This document shows, in pieces, positions 25,655-34,866 of a stretch of 45,510 nt of DNA (position 1 is the stretch's first letter; the number at the start of each line of letters is the position of its first letter). The DNA is from UMGS1781 sp045650705. GTDB lineage: Bacteria > Bacillota > Clostridia > TANB77 > CAG-508. Position numbers and translations under genes: made by a program. Below the pieces are notes generated by a model. That model was not told the DNA's origin, searched no databases, and saw only the letters and a program-made list of their open reading frames with translations. The stretch covers positions 1 to 45,510 of the forward strand of contig JAZRRK010000001.1 of NCBI GenBank assembly GCA_045650705.1, read 5' to 3'.

Positions 25655-28201
25655 ATGAGAAAGGGAAAGCATAATAAACCAAAATACAAGATAATAGAAA
25701 AATATGCAATACTAATTCTCATAGGAGCTCTTTTTATTAGTGTTGCACATGCAAAAGTAACAGATCTAGAAATGAAAATAACAGGAAGTATAGATGCAAA
25801 AGCACCAGAAGGAGTGTTCATATCAGACGTAACAAGTTCAAATACAACAAATGGTACAATAAACTACTATACAGGCACAATGATGGATAGTAAAGTGATA
25901 TTAGAAAGTACAAGTTCAAGTATAACATACCAAGTAACTTTGCATAACAATACAACCAGAGAGCAAGTATTTATAAAAGCTTTAACAGATGTAACAGACG
26001 AAACCTTGTACAGTAATACAAATATAGGTTACACAATAACTGGCTTAACAGAAGGAGAAACAACAATAGCACCAGGTGGCGACGTAACCTTTACAATAAC
26101 TTTTGCATATGTAAAAGGAACAGACACAAGTAACAATATCTTAGAAAGCAAAATAAATTTTAGATTTAGAGAAAAACCAATACTAGACCTAAGCAATAAT
26201 GGAGAAACATACACATTAGAAAACATATATGCAGGATACACACCACAAGAATACGAATTTACAGTATCAAACTATGATAAATTAGCAAACAACAAAGTAC
26301 CATTGACATATACATTTGAAACAGAAATAACAGAAGAAAGCCCATTAGAAGTAGAGATATATAATGAAAGTGGAGAAAAAGTAACAGGAGAAATAAGCAT
26401 AGGAGGAGAAGAGAAAGAAGACCATGAATACACAGCAAAAATAATATGGGATGCAAGCAAAGCAAATGCAGACTATGAAGGACAAGAATACACCTGCAAT
26501 ATAAAACTAAACGCCAAACCAACAGATACAGACTACTTAGAGTATAAAATAGAAAAAGAATTTAATGTGGATGTAACAACATGTAAGCATAAAACTACTA
26601 CAAATGAAACTGCCTGGGAAGATGGAGTATGTACTATCTGTGGTAAAGTATGTGAGCATAATAATATAGAAATCGATGAAAAACCGGAAAAAGCAGGAAC
26701 CAGATTTACAACAACAGGTATATACTCAGATGGAACGGATACAGCAACAATACCAGCAGGCTTTACAGTATCAGGAGTAGGACCAGGAATGTGTACAATA
26801 TGTGGAAAATTATTCACAAATATAGAAAACACAATAAGTGAAGGACTAGTAATATACCTAATAGACGATAAAACAGAAGAAGAAATCAAAGCAATAAACT
26901 GGATGAATGAAGAAGAGTTAGCTTATTTAAAGAAAACATACGACCAATTCGTATGGATACCAATACCAAAAGAGAATATAAACGACATGTATATGTGCCA
27001 AAGCGAAGACGGAACAAAAAGCTGTAAAATAACAGTACAAGAAGTAGAAATAGAGGGAGAACAAAGAGAAGTTGCCTACTGTACAACCCACGATTCAACA
27101 GCAATGGCAGGAAGACTATACGCAAAAAATACAGGTAATACCTATACCCCAACCCTAACCACACAAAGATACATAGAAGGAAGAGGACTAAGAGAACCAG
27201 ATGTAGTTACAGGAAGTTCAGATGGAACAGGAACAGAGTACGATGCTAGTCCAACATACTTAGCGCAATTAAATGCAATATTATCAACAAGTTACAGTAC
27301 AGCGGATGATTTTAAAACTGACTTGCAAGCTGAATACAACGAAATAGTAAAAAGTGTGTATCAAAATGAAGGCTTCTATATAGGTAGATACGAAACAAGT
27401 GGAATGAAGGATTATAATACAAATGCAACTATAAAAGCAGTAGCAGGTTCAGATAATACAACCAACAGTAATATATCAAATGCAAACTGGTACCGAATGT
27501 ATGCACAGCAAAAGAAATATGCAAATAACAAGGGATTAACAGAAAGTATAGGAAGCACAATGATACAAGGAGCAGCATACGACCAAGTAATGAAATTTAT
27601 AGACCCAGAAACAAGCTTTGTAAAAACAACAGGAAGAGTATCACACACGGCTTCAGAATTTTCAAGTTTTCCATACAAAACAGGAAACACTAACTATTCA
27701 AGTGTATACACAGGAACAGTAACATATAACGACATAGCCAAAAACATATACGACCTAGAAGGCAACCTTTATACTTGGACGACCGCGGGAAGTGCAGAAC
27801 TTAGACGTGTTATCAGGGGAGGAACTTATGCCACTAGCTATTCACCAAGTAACATAGACGCTACATTTCCATTGAGTAGAACTACTATGCATGGCACTAT
27901 CTGCCAACTTTACGTCCTAGACGCAGGCTCGTCAGGAGACGGCGAAGGCGATGTAGAATTAATAACATTTGAAATAGAAGGAATGGAATACGAAGCAGAA
28001 GAAGGCATGACTTGGGCAGAATGGATAGAGTCTGAATATAATATCGGAAATACTTTCTATATTTTGGACGGTTGGGTTCATTACGATTCGGACTTCTCGA
28101 CCGCTGGTTATACAGTCGAGGGTGGTCGTGCGGGGGATTTGATCATCTCTTCTGCTAACTATCGCTTGTCTCCACTTGAAGACGATATCCCTATACAATA
28201 A
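25655..28201 (+). CDS. Large surface protein: SipW-type signal, beta repeats, FGE/C-type-lectin-like domain
   Basis: An 848-residue protein and last gene of the operon. SipW-type signal (YAILILIGALFISVAHA) followed by TDLEMKITGSIDAK, as in TasA-like proteins. Two beta-sandwich modules follow, then zinc-ribbon-like CxxC pairs (VCTICGKVCEH, MCTICGKLF). Around residues 430-750 lies a formylglycine-enzyme/C-type-lectin-like fold: YDQFVWIPIPKE, EGFYIGRYETSG, YDQVMKFID, IYDLEGNLYTWT, RRVIRGGTYATSY. The last ~90 residues (ITFEIEGMEYEAEEGMTWAEW, GWVHYDSDF) form a short module common at the ends of gut Clostridia surface proteins. From about 27760 the codon use changes sharply (CGT, CGC, TTG, GGG; much higher GC), suggesting a cassette of other origin. 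No LPxTG. Confidence 0.8.
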   Translation: MRKGKHNKPKYKIIEKYAILILIGALFISVAHAKVTDLEMKITGSIDAKAPEGVFISDVTSSNTTNGTINYYTGTMMDSKVILESTSSSITYQVTLHNNTTREQVFIKALTDVTDETLYSNTNIGYTITGLTEGETTIAPGGDVTFTITFAYVKGTDTSNNILESKINFRFREKPILDLSNNGETYTLENIYAGYTPQEYEFTVSNYDKLANNKVPLTYTFETEITEESPLEVEIYNESGEKVTGEISIGGEEKEDHEYTAKIIWDASKANADYEGQEYTCNIKLNAKPTDTDYLEYKIEKEFNVDVTTCKHKTTTNETAWEDGVCTICGKVCEHNNIEIDEKPEKAGTRFTTTGIYSDGTDTATIPAGFTVSGVGPGMCTICGKLFTNIENTISEGLVIYLIDDKTEEEIKAINWMNEEELAYLKKTYDQFVWIPIPKENINDMYMCQSEDGTKSCKITVQEVEIEGEQREVAYCTTHDSTAMAGRLYAKNTGNTYTPTLTTQRYIEGRGLREPDVVTGSSDGTGTEYDASPTYLAQLNAILSTSYSTADDFKTDLQAEYNEIVKSVYQNEGFYIGRYETSGMKDYNTNATIKAVAGSDNTTNSNISNANWYRMYAQQKKYANNKGLTESIGSTMIQGAAYDQVMKFIDPETSFVKTTGRVSHTASEFSSFPYKTGNTNYSSVYTGTVTYNDIAKNIYDLEGNLYTWTTAGSAELRRVIRGGTYATSYSPSNIDATFPLSRTTMHGTICQLYVLDAGSSGDGEGDVELITFEIEGMEYEAEEGMTWAEWIESEYNIGNTFYILDGWVHYDSDFSTAGYTVEGGRAGDLIISSANYRLSPLEDDIPIQ

Positions 28202-28281
28202 ACAATGGGACTTACCTTTTGCCTTGCGGGTTTAGGAGAGTTTTACTATATACTTTATAAAAAACAAAAACATTTCAAAAA

Positions 28282-28346
28282 TAGACAAGGGTAGACAAGG
28301 GGAACGTTCCCCCTGTCTCGATGAGCGAAAGCTATGTAGACAAGGG
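28282..28346 (+). repeat. REP-like palindrome with repeated TAGACAAGG
   Basis: TAGACAAGG occurs three times (28282, 28292, 28338 region). The central one opens a near-perfect palindrome GACAAGGGGAACGTTCCCCC TGTC at 28294-28317. This resembles intergenic repeats of the form GACAAGGGGACGGTTC found in Clostridia near REP-associated tyrosine transposases. No transposase is present here. It lies in the 450-base gap between the surface protein and the DUF3800 gene. The rest of that gap (28440-28640) is AT-rich, with repeats of CCAAAAATTTTA but nothing I can name. Confidence 0.5.
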
Positions 28347-28399
28347 GACGTAGATTTTGTATGTAGGGTTTGCGAGCGCAATTAAATAAATAATAAAAA

Positions 28400-28433
28400 A
28401 ATAGAGAAATAATAGATAAATTATTTCTCTATT
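28400..28433 (+). terminator. Probable terminator of the surface-fibre operon
   Basis: AATAGAGAAATAA and TTATTTCTCTATT form a 13-bp stem with a short loop, followed by the T-rich TTGCTTTAT. It is 200 bases after the stop, past the REP-like palindrome. Confidence 0.55.
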
Positions 28434-28650
28434 TGCTTTATAAAGAGTATGAGTTACGAAGTCGAAATATGTCGAACAATTTTTGTTGAAAAAGGAAGAA
28501 ATATATGATATACATTTAAGTAATTAATCTTGGCAAAGTTCTAAAAGCCAAAAAAAGGTTTATTTTAAAAACCAAAAATTTTATCTAAAGAATTTAGTTC
28601 TTTAAAAATCCAAACCAAAAATTTTAAATTACAATGACAAGGAAGAAGTG

Positions 28651-29448
28651 ATGTATATGGAAACAAACCTAGTATATTTTGATGAAACAGGTGATGATGG
28701 ATTAATAAAAACATCAAGTGAAACTTTTGTTTTAACAAGTATATATATGAAATCAGAAAATTGGCAAAGAAATTATAATCAAATGAAATTTATAAGAAAA
28801 GAGTTGAAAGATAAATATGGCTTTCATATTAAAGAAGAAATGCATACAAAGCATTTCTTAACTGATAAAGATCCATATCGAAAATATGAATGGAGTAAAG
28901 AGGAAAAAATCGAGATTTTAAAAGCATTTGCACTAGCTATTGCAGAATTAGATATTGCTTGTATAAATGTAATAATAGATAAAAATAATATAAAAAAGCT
29001 AGATTATGCAATATTAGAGAATGCATTAAAATATAATATTCAAAGAATCGATAATGATAGCAATGGAAAATGGAATTATATTATAATTACAGATAAAGGA
29101 AGGATAGCACCTATGAGAAAGACAGCAAGGGCAATAAGAGCATATAATCCAATACAGTCAAAATATTCACATACTTTCAAAAATCAACCAATAGCCGGAT
29201 TAATAGAAGATATAATGGAAAAAGATTCAAAAGAATCATACTTTATACAAGTATGTGATTTTATATCATACTTTGTACATTTATATTATAAGTGTTGTGT
29301 AAAGAAACATGATTTACCTAAAAGAGTAGCAAATTTAATCGATAAGAAATTTATTGGAAGTGTAATGGCGACATTAAAAAGATCAAATACATTGAATCTA
29401 AATGCGAATAAGTCTAATAGATATGGATTAGTAATTTATCCAAAATAA
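28651..29448 (+). CDS. DUF3800 protein (RNase H-like fold)
   Basis: A 265-residue protein with the DUF3800 pattern. YFDETGDDG is the N-terminal strand with the two acidic residues of the RNase H-like active site. HIKEEMHTKHFL, INVIIDKNNIKK and YIIITDKGR (third acidic strand) follow, and SYFIQVCDFISYF holds the last conserved Asp. DUF3800 proteins are often solitary, lie in variable or mobile regions and are suspected of nuclease-type function in defence or element biology, but no activity is established. AAGGAAG lies upstream; ATG 28651 has the better spacing, ATG 28657 is possible. The position after a REP-like repeat and a compositionally foreign cassette fits a variable locus. Confidence 0.85.
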   Translation: MYMETNLVYFDETGDDGLIKTSSETFVLTSIYMKSENWQRNYNQMKFIRKELKDKYGFHIKEEMHTKHFLTDKDPYRKYEWSKEEKIEILKAFALAIAELDIACINVIIDKNNIKKLDYAILENALKYNIQRIDNDSNGKWNYIIITDKGRIAPMRKTARAIRAYNPIQSKYSHTFKNQPIAGLIEDIMEKDSKESYFIQVCDFISYFVHLYYKCCVKKHDLPKRVANLIDKKFIGSVMATLKRSNTLNLNANKSNRYGLVIYPK

Positions 29449-29562
29449 AAAACACCACCTACGGTACATTCGTACTTTCAGTAGTTCATTAATATTATAT
29501 GCAAATAGTTCAAAGATGTCAATACATTTTAACAAAAAATTTAATATTGATATAAAAATTTC

Positions 29563-29590
29563 AAGAGAGCTATATTCGTATAGCCCTCTT
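29563..29590 (-). terminator. Terminator of the acyl-CoA synthetase gene
   Basis: Minus strand: AAGAGGGCTATA-CGAA-TATAGCTCTCTT followed by GAAATTTTT. It starts ten bases after the stop. Confidence 0.85.
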
Positions 29591-29599
29591 AATTTTTAT

Positions 29600-31273
29600 T
29601 TATCTCTTAATTTTATTTGTAGTTGTTTTTTCAAACTCTTTCTCTCTTATAACAATTTTAGCAATATGTTTGTATACAGGTAAATCTTTGCAAGCTGTAG
29701 CAATATCTTTCTTTAAAGAAGCCTGTGGGTCTGTAATTTCTAATTCTTTTAATTTATCAGCGTTTAAGAATACTTCTGCACAAAGACCTGTTTCTGCTCC
29801 AATGTCATTTTTAATTCCAGTAACAATAACTTCTTGAATGTAAGGTATTCCCATTAAGTAATTTTCAATTTCTTCTGGGAAAACGTTTTTACCATTTTCA
29901 AGAACTATTAAGTTTTTCTTTCTACCGTTTATTATTAATTGATTTTTCTTATTAAATCTACCATAATCTCCAGTATTAAACCATCCATCAACTAAAACTT
30001 GTTTTGTAAGTTCAGGATTTTTGTAATATCCCATCATTACTATGTCACCTTTAACACAGATTTCTCCATCACCATCAGGTGTAACATTTTCAAATTTAAT
30101 ATCACAACATGGAAGTACAATACCTACAGTAGATGGATCGTTAAAGTCATTTGGATTAACACTAACAAGTGGAGAACATTCTGTAATACCATATCCATTT
30201 AATAGGTTAATACCAATATCAGTAAAGAATTTTCCAAGCTCTGGTCTTATAGGTGCACCACCACAAACGATTTCCTGTAAGTTGCCACCAAAGGCCTGAT
30301 GAACTGATTTAAATAATTTTTTTCTTAAATCAATTCCTACTTTTCTTAAACCATTACTTACTTTTATCATTACTTTTAAGATTTTATCTTTACCACTTTC
30401 TTTTGCATTAGACCAAATCTTTTTGTAGAAAATTTCTGCAAATGCAGGAACTACATAAATATAATCTGGTTTAAACAATTGTAAATTTTTTAATACTGCT
30501 TTTAAATTATCATTTATACAAATTGTACAACGATGATGTAGAGCAACTAAAAGCCCTGCAACTGCTTCATATGTATGGTGGTAAGGTAGTACAGAAAGAC
30601 TTGTTGTATAAACTGTTGCAACTTGTAAACCGAAATATACACAGCTTCTTAAGTTATGTTCAGAAAGCATAACTCCTTTTGCCATACCTGTTGTACCAGA
30701 AGTGTAAACAAGCATTTTTAATTTATTTGTGTCAGTTTTTTTTATTGAAGAATAAGAAGTATCTCCTCCTTCAAATAATTTTTTACCAGTTTCCATTAAT
30801 TTTGAATAAGATAGAACTCTATCAGAGTCTTCTTTTTCTTCAAAACCAATAAAATATTTAATATTAGGAAGTTTTTCTTTTAATTCATCAATACATTTTT
30901 CAAACTTTTTAGCATAGAATAGAACTTCGCTATCACTATGGCTTAATACAGTAATAATATCTTTTGTAGGTAGTTCTTTATCAACAGGGACAATAACACT
31001 ATTGCTTTTTAGAACAGTTAAATAAACAGTAATCCAGTTATAACTATTTTCTCCTATTACAGCAACATGACTTTCAGTAATTCCAAGAGAGTGTAAAGCA
31101 GTACCTAAATAAATAGTATCATTTTGGAATTCTTTATAAGTAACTTCTTTTACGTCATCTTTTACTTTATATTTAAATGCTAATTTGTCTCCAGATTCTT
31201 TCACTGCAAGTTCCATCATCTCATTAATGGAGTCAAATTTTTTAACTTTGTTAAGCTCATAATTTTTTTGCAT
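29600..31273 (-). CDS. Long-chain acyl-CoA synthetase / AMP-dependent synthetase
   Basis: A 557-residue ANL-superfamily enzyme that activates a carboxylate, most likely a fatty acid, through an acyl-AMP. The P-loop-like motif LVYTSGTTGMAKGVMLSE is at residue ~190. Further hallmarks are LPYHHTYE (A4), LNGYGITECSPLVSVN (A5), WFNTGDYGRFN (A7) and INGRKKNLIVLENGKNVFPEEIE (A8 with hinge), with a C-terminal lysine in EKTTTNKIKR. The A8 wording and FKSVHQAFGG are typical of long-chain acyl-CoA synthetases. GAAAGGGTG precedes the ATG. Divergent from the LTA-synthase-like gene with back-to-back promoters; both concern lipids of the envelope, but coregulation is only inference. Confidence 0.92.
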   Translation of the reverse strand: MQKNYELNKVKKFDSINEMMELAVKESGDKLAFKYKVKDDVKEVTYKEFQNDTIYLGTALHSLGITESHVAVIGENSYNWITVYLTVLKSNSVIVPVDKELPTKDIITVLSHSDSEVLFYAKKFEKCIDELKEKLPNIKYFIGFEEKEDSDRVLSYSKLMETGKKLFEGGDTSYSSIKKTDTNKLKMLVYTSGTTGMAKGVMLSEHNLRSCVYFGLQVATVYTTSLSVLPYHHTYEAVAGLLVALHHRCTICINDNLKAVLKNLQLFKPDYIYVVPAFAEIFYKKIWSNAKESGKDKILKVMIKVSNGLRKVGIDLRKKLFKSVHQAFGGNLQEIVCGGAPIRPELGKFFTDIGINLLNGYGITECSPLVSVNPNDFNDPSTVGIVLPCCDIKFENVTPDGDGEICVKGDIVMMGYYKNPELTKQVLVDGWFNTGDYGRFNKKNQLIINGRKKNLIVLENGKNVFPEEIENYLMGIPYIQEVIVTGIKNDIGAETGLCAEVFLNADKLKELEITDPQASLKKDIATACKDLPVYKHIAKIVIREKEFEKTTTNKIKR

Positions 31274-31298
31274 AAAATCACCCTTTCTAACAGCCAGT

Positions 31299-31327
31299 AT
31301 TATATAACAAAATGGAAATTAAGTCAA
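31299..31327 (-). promoter_or_regulatory. Promoter of the acyl-CoA synthetase gene
   Basis: Minus strand: TTGACT (31327-31322), 17 bases, TATAAT (31304-31299). Confidence 0.85.
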
Positions 31328-31336
31328 TAAAATACA

Positions 31337-31365
31337 TTGCAAAAGGAAGTGAAATAATATATAAT
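31337..31365 (+). promoter_or_regulatory. Promoter of the LTA-synthase-like gene
   Basis: TTGCAA at 31337-31342, 17 bases, TATAAT at 31360-31365. The leader carries a hairpin TAGCAGG/CCTGCTA (31403-31422) without a T-run. Confidence 0.75.
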
Positions 31366-31467
31366 AAATGTCATAAATAAGAGAGTAATTATATATAAAT
31401 ATTAGCAGGTTATAGCCTGCTAAAAATATAGATGAGTTTGTCGAAAATTGACTAAAAAGGTGATAAT

Positions 31468-33402
31468 ATGAAGAATATAAAAGAAATAATTTATTGGATA
31501 ATCTTTATACTTTATGAAGAGATTCTATTTTCAACACTTATATTTGGGGAATTTCCAAAGTCGTTTTTATGGATAATATTATTATCTTTACCATTTGCAA
31601 TTATTTTAAATATAATAACTTCAATATTTAAAAGAAAAGTAAATATAGTATTGTCATACATATTAACATTTGGAGTATGTTTTGTTATTGGCGCACAGCT
31701 AATATATTATAAAATTTATGAAGCAATAATTTCATTTTATTCATTTATGAATGGTGGGCAAGTTGCTGAATATTGGACCACTATATTAGAGAAAATGGGG
31801 CAAAATTGGATAGGAATTTTATTAATATTCATACCATTTATAATACATATAATTTTACATATAACAAAGGTATCAAAATTTGAACGAAATTCAAAAGTAG
31901 AGGTATTAATAAAAATATTAGCGATATTAGTTATATACATATCTGGAATAATATGTATAAATACCATAAACACAAATGGAATATACTCAAATAAAAATTT
32001 ATACTACAATCTGCATATGCCTAAAGTTACTACTAATAGAATGGGACTGTATACTACAATGAGACTGGATTTGCAAAGATTAATATTTGGTTTTGAAGAA
32101 AACTTAATATTGGAAGTAGTGAAATTGCCAGAAGAAGCAATAAAACCACAAAAAAAGTATAATATAACTCAAATTAATTTTCAAAGTTTAATTGAAAATG
32201 AAACAGACGAAACATTAAAAATGATGCATGAGTATTTTGTAAATCAAGTACCAAGTGAACAAAATGAATATACGGGAATGTTTGAAGGTAAAAATTTGGT
32301 GGTCTTTGTTGCAGAAGCACTAAGTGATGTTGCAATACGAGAGGATATAACTCCAACTTTATACAAATTATATAATGAAGGATTTCAATTTGATAATTTC
32401 TATACACCATTATTTCCTGTAAGCACAGCAGACGGTGAATACATGACAGATACATCATTAATTCCTAAAGAAGGGGTATGGAGTATATACGAAATAAAAG
32501 GAAACTATATGCCATATTCTTATGCAAATGCATTTGAAGAGCTAGGATATTCAAGCAATAGCTATCATAATCATACAGCAACCTATTACCATAGAGATGA
32601 ATATATAAATACTATGGGATATAATTCATATTTAGCAGTTGGGATGGGACTAGAAGATAGAATGAATACTAATTTATGGCCAAATAGTGATTATGAAATG
32701 ATAGATGTTACAGTAAATGATTATATTAATAATGATAAGTTTTTAGCATATTATATGACAGTAAGTGGACATTTAAATTATACAACTATAGGAAATTGTA
32801 TGGCAAGTAGAAATTGGGATGCAGTAAAAGACCTGCCATATTCAAATAAAGCAAAAGCGTATTTAGCGACACAAATTGAATTGGATAAAGCATTACAAGA
32901 ATTAATAAATGAATTAGAATTAGCAGGAAAACTTGAAGATACGGTAATAGTAGTAAGTCCAGACCATTATCCATATGGTTTAACATTAAAAGAACTAAAC
33001 GAGCTATCTACATATGAAAGAGACGAAATGTTTGAAAAACATCATACACCACTTTTAATATGGAATTCTACTATGGAAGAGCCAATAAAAGTAGAAGAAG
33101 TATGTTCAAGTTTAGATGTATTGCCAACAGTATTAAACCTATTTGGAATAGAATATGATTCAAGATTGTTAATGGGAAATGATATATTATCGGAAAATAA
33201 AGAACAAATAGTAATATTTTCTGATAGAAGCTTCATAACAGAGAAAGGACGATACAATTCAGTAACAGGAGAATTTATACCAAATGAAGGAGTAAAAGTA
33301 GAAGAAGATTACGATGAAAAAATAAGTGAAATAATATATCAGAAATATAAAATGTCAGCATTAATATTAGAAAAGGATTATTATAGGGAAATATTCGAAT
33401 AA
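31468..33402 (+). CDS. LTA synthase-family phosphoglycerol transferase (sulfatase fold)
   Basis: A 644-residue membrane enzyme. Four to five N-terminal helices (residues 1-175) are followed by an extracellular sulfatase-type domain with NLVVFVAEALSDVAI, where the metal-binding Glu/Asp would lie, and FYTPLFPVSTADGEYMTDTSLIP, holding the Thr nucleophile. NSYHNHTATYYHRDEYINTMGYN and VIVVSPDHYPYGL (metal Asp-His) follow. Such enzymes transfer glycerol-phosphate from phosphatidylglycerol to build lipoteichoic acid or modify glycans. The spacing of the catalytic motifs is normal, but the exact product cannot be fixed from sequence. AAAGGTGATA precedes the ATG. Monocistronic, divergent from the acyl-CoA synthetase. 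Confidence 0.9.
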   Translation: MKNIKEIIYWIIFILYEEILFSTLIFGEFPKSFLWIILLSLPFAIILNIITSIFKRKVNIVLSYILTFGVCFVIGAQLIYYKIYEAIISFYSFMNGGQVAEYWTTILEKMGQNWIGILLIFIPFIIHIILHITKVSKFERNSKVEVLIKILAILVIYISGIICINTINTNGIYSNKNLYYNLHMPKVTTNRMGLYTTMRLDLQRLIFGFEENLILEVVKLPEEAIKPQKKYNITQINFQSLIENETDETLKMMHEYFVNQVPSEQNEYTGMFEGKNLVVFVAEALSDVAIREDITPTLYKLYNEGFQFDNFYTPLFPVSTADGEYMTDTSLIPKEGVWSIYEIKGNYMPYSYANAFEELGYSSNSYHNHTATYYHRDEYINTMGYNSYLAVGMGLEDRMNTNLWPNSDYEMIDVTVNDYINNDKFLAYYMTVSGHLNYTTIGNCMASRNWDAVKDLPYSNKAKAYLATQIELDKALQELINELELAGKLEDTVIVVSPDHYPYGLTLKELNELSTYERDEMFEKHHTPLLIWNSTMEEPIKVEEVCSSLDVLPTVLNLFGIEYDSRLLMGNDILSENKEQIVIFSDRSFITEKGRYNSVTGEFIPNEGVKVEEDYDEKISEIIYQKYKMSALILEKDYYREIFE

Positions 33403-33426
33403 ATTATAAAAAATAAACAAAAAACA

Positions 33427-33455
33427 TTGTAAAATGAAGGAAAAAGAGTTATAAT
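33427..33455 (+). promoter_or_regulatory. Promoter of the CofE-like gene
   Basis: TTGTAA at 33427-33432, 17 bases, TATAAT at 33450-33455. Confidence 0.75.
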
Positions 33456-33494
33456 AGCTATGTTAATTTTGAACTAATATAAGGAAGTGTTTAT

Positions 33495-34685
33495 ATGAGA
33501 AATGTTGGAACTGTAGTTAGAGGAATTAGAACTCCAATAATTAAAGCCAATGATGATTTAAGTACTATAGTAGTAGAATCATTGGTAAAAGCCAAAGAAA
33601 ATGAAGGATTTGATTTTAAAGAAAGAGATGTAGTTGCAGTTACAGAAGCAGTTGTAGCTATAGCAGAAAATAATTATGCAACTGTTGATGACATAGCAGA
33701 AGACATTAAGAGAAAATTTCCAGATGGAGATATAGGGTTAATAAATCCGATATTAAGTAGAAATAGATTTTCAATATTATTAAAAGGTATAGCTAGAGGA
33801 TGTAAACATATAACAATATTCTTAAGCTTTCCAAATGATGAAGTTGGAAATGGAATTTTAGATGAAGAAATTTTAGAAGAAAATGATAATTTTTCACTAG
33901 AATCAACAATCACAGAAGAACAATATAATGAAGTGTTTGGAAAATATATACATCCATTTACAGGAATAAATATGGTACAATTTTATAGAGACCTAGTTAA
34001 AGAAGAAGGTTGTAAAGTTGATTTTGTATTTAGCAATAACCCAAAGAAAATTTTAGAATATAATAAAGATGTATTAGTTGCAAGCATTCATACAAGAAAC
34101 AGAATAAAGAAACTATTAAAAAATAATGGTGGAAGAATTATTTTAGGATTAGATGATATTTTAACAGAATCAATAAATAATAGTGGATATAATCCTAAAT
34201 ATGGATTACTTGGTTCTAATAAAGCAACAGAGGAAAAAGTTAAATTATTCCCAAGAAATCCACAAAAAGTAGTTGATGAAATAAGAGAAAAACTTTCTAA
34301 ATATACTGATAAAGAAATAGAAGTTATGTGTTATGGAGATGGATGCTTTAAGGATCCAGTTGGAGGAATTTGGGAATTAGCAGATCCTGTTGTATCACCA
34401 GCATACACACAAGGATTGGAAGGAACTCCAAATGAACTTAAATTAAAATATTTATCAGATAACAAATTTGCTGACTTAGAAGGAAGTGCACTAAAAGAAG
34501 CAATTGTTGAGGAAATAAAAAAGAAAGATAAAAATTTAAAAGGTAAAATGGAAACACAAGGAACAACACCAAGAAGATTGACAGATTTATTAGGATCACT
34601 TTCAGACTTAACATCTGGTAGTGGAGATAAAGGAACACCAGTTGTATTTATACAAGGATATTTCGATAATTTAGCAAATGAATAA
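33495..34685 (+). CDS. CofE-like (F420-0:gamma-glutamyl ligase family) protein
   Basis: A 396-residue protein of the CofE-related family. NVGTVVRGIRTPIIKANDDL opens the fold. KERDVVAVTEAVVAIAE is the characteristic strand-helix, followed by RFSILLKGIARGCKHITIFL, HPFTGINMVQFYRDLVKEEG, LGLDDILTESINNSGYNP and EVMCYGDGCFKDPVGGIWELADPV, with acidic/Gly residues fit for GTP and metal. True CofE adds glutamate to coenzyme F420, which Clostridia of this kind are not known to make, so the substrate is probably different. AAGGAAGTG precedes the ATG. It has its own promoter and terminator and no F420 genes nearby. Confidence 0.8.
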   Translation: MRNVGTVVRGIRTPIIKANDDLSTIVVESLVKAKENEGFDFKERDVVAVTEAVVAIAENNYATVDDIAEDIKRKFPDGDIGLINPILSRNRFSILLKGIARGCKHITIFLSFPNDEVGNGILDEEILEENDNFSLESTITEEQYNEVFGKYIHPFTGINMVQFYRDLVKEEGCKVDFVFSNNPKKILEYNKDVLVASIHTRNRIKKLLKNNGGRIILGLDDILTESINNSGYNPKYGLLGSNKATEEKVKLFPRNPQKVVDEIREKLSKYTDKEIEVMCYGDGCFKDPVGGIWELADPVVSPAYTQGLEGTPNELKLKYLSDNKFADLEGSALKEAIVEEIKKKDKNLKGKMETQGTTPRRLTDLLGSLSDLTSGSGDKGTPVVFIQGYFDNLANE

Positions 34686-34760
34686 TAAAAAAGAAGCAGG
34701 CGTAAGTGAAATTGTCAATAAAAAGTAGACAACTTCACACAAGTCTGTTTCTTTTTTATT
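34684..34760 (+). terminator. Long terminator of the CofE-like gene
   Basis: AATAAAAAAGAAGCAG pairs with CTGTTTCTTTTTTATT, with an inner stem GTGAAATTGTC/GACAACTTCAC. Confidence 0.8.
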
Positions 34761-34799
34761 CTGTTTTATATACAAATTCGACAAAATAATTTAAAATTC

Positions 34800-34828
34800 T
34801 TGTAAAATGAGAATCTAAATGATATAAT
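34800..34828 (+). promoter_or_regulatory. Promoter of the Wzy-like operon
   Basis: TTGTAA at 34800-34805, 17 bases, TATAAT at 34823-34828, 38 bases before the TTG start. Confidence 0.8.
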
Positions 34829-34866
34829 GTACAAAAAAATAGACAAACAAAAGAGGAGGTGAAGAT

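Noticed and set aside
27400..28201. Diversity-generating retroelement target in the large surface protein
   Set aside because: The lectin-like domain would fit, but there is no reverse transcriptase, template repeat or adenine-specific variation visible in the window.
28318..28340. ATGAGCGAAAGCTATGTA shared between the gap at 28321 and the tex S1 domain at 22158
   Set aside because: An 18-base identity between two AT-rich places in 45 kb can occur by chance, and there is no extended similarity around it.
28202..28650. A DUF3800-associated RNA motif or toxin-antitoxin pair in the gap before the DUF3800 gene
   Set aside because: Only a REP-like palindrome and a terminator are clear. I could not build a convincing structure matching any known motif, and there is no partner gene.
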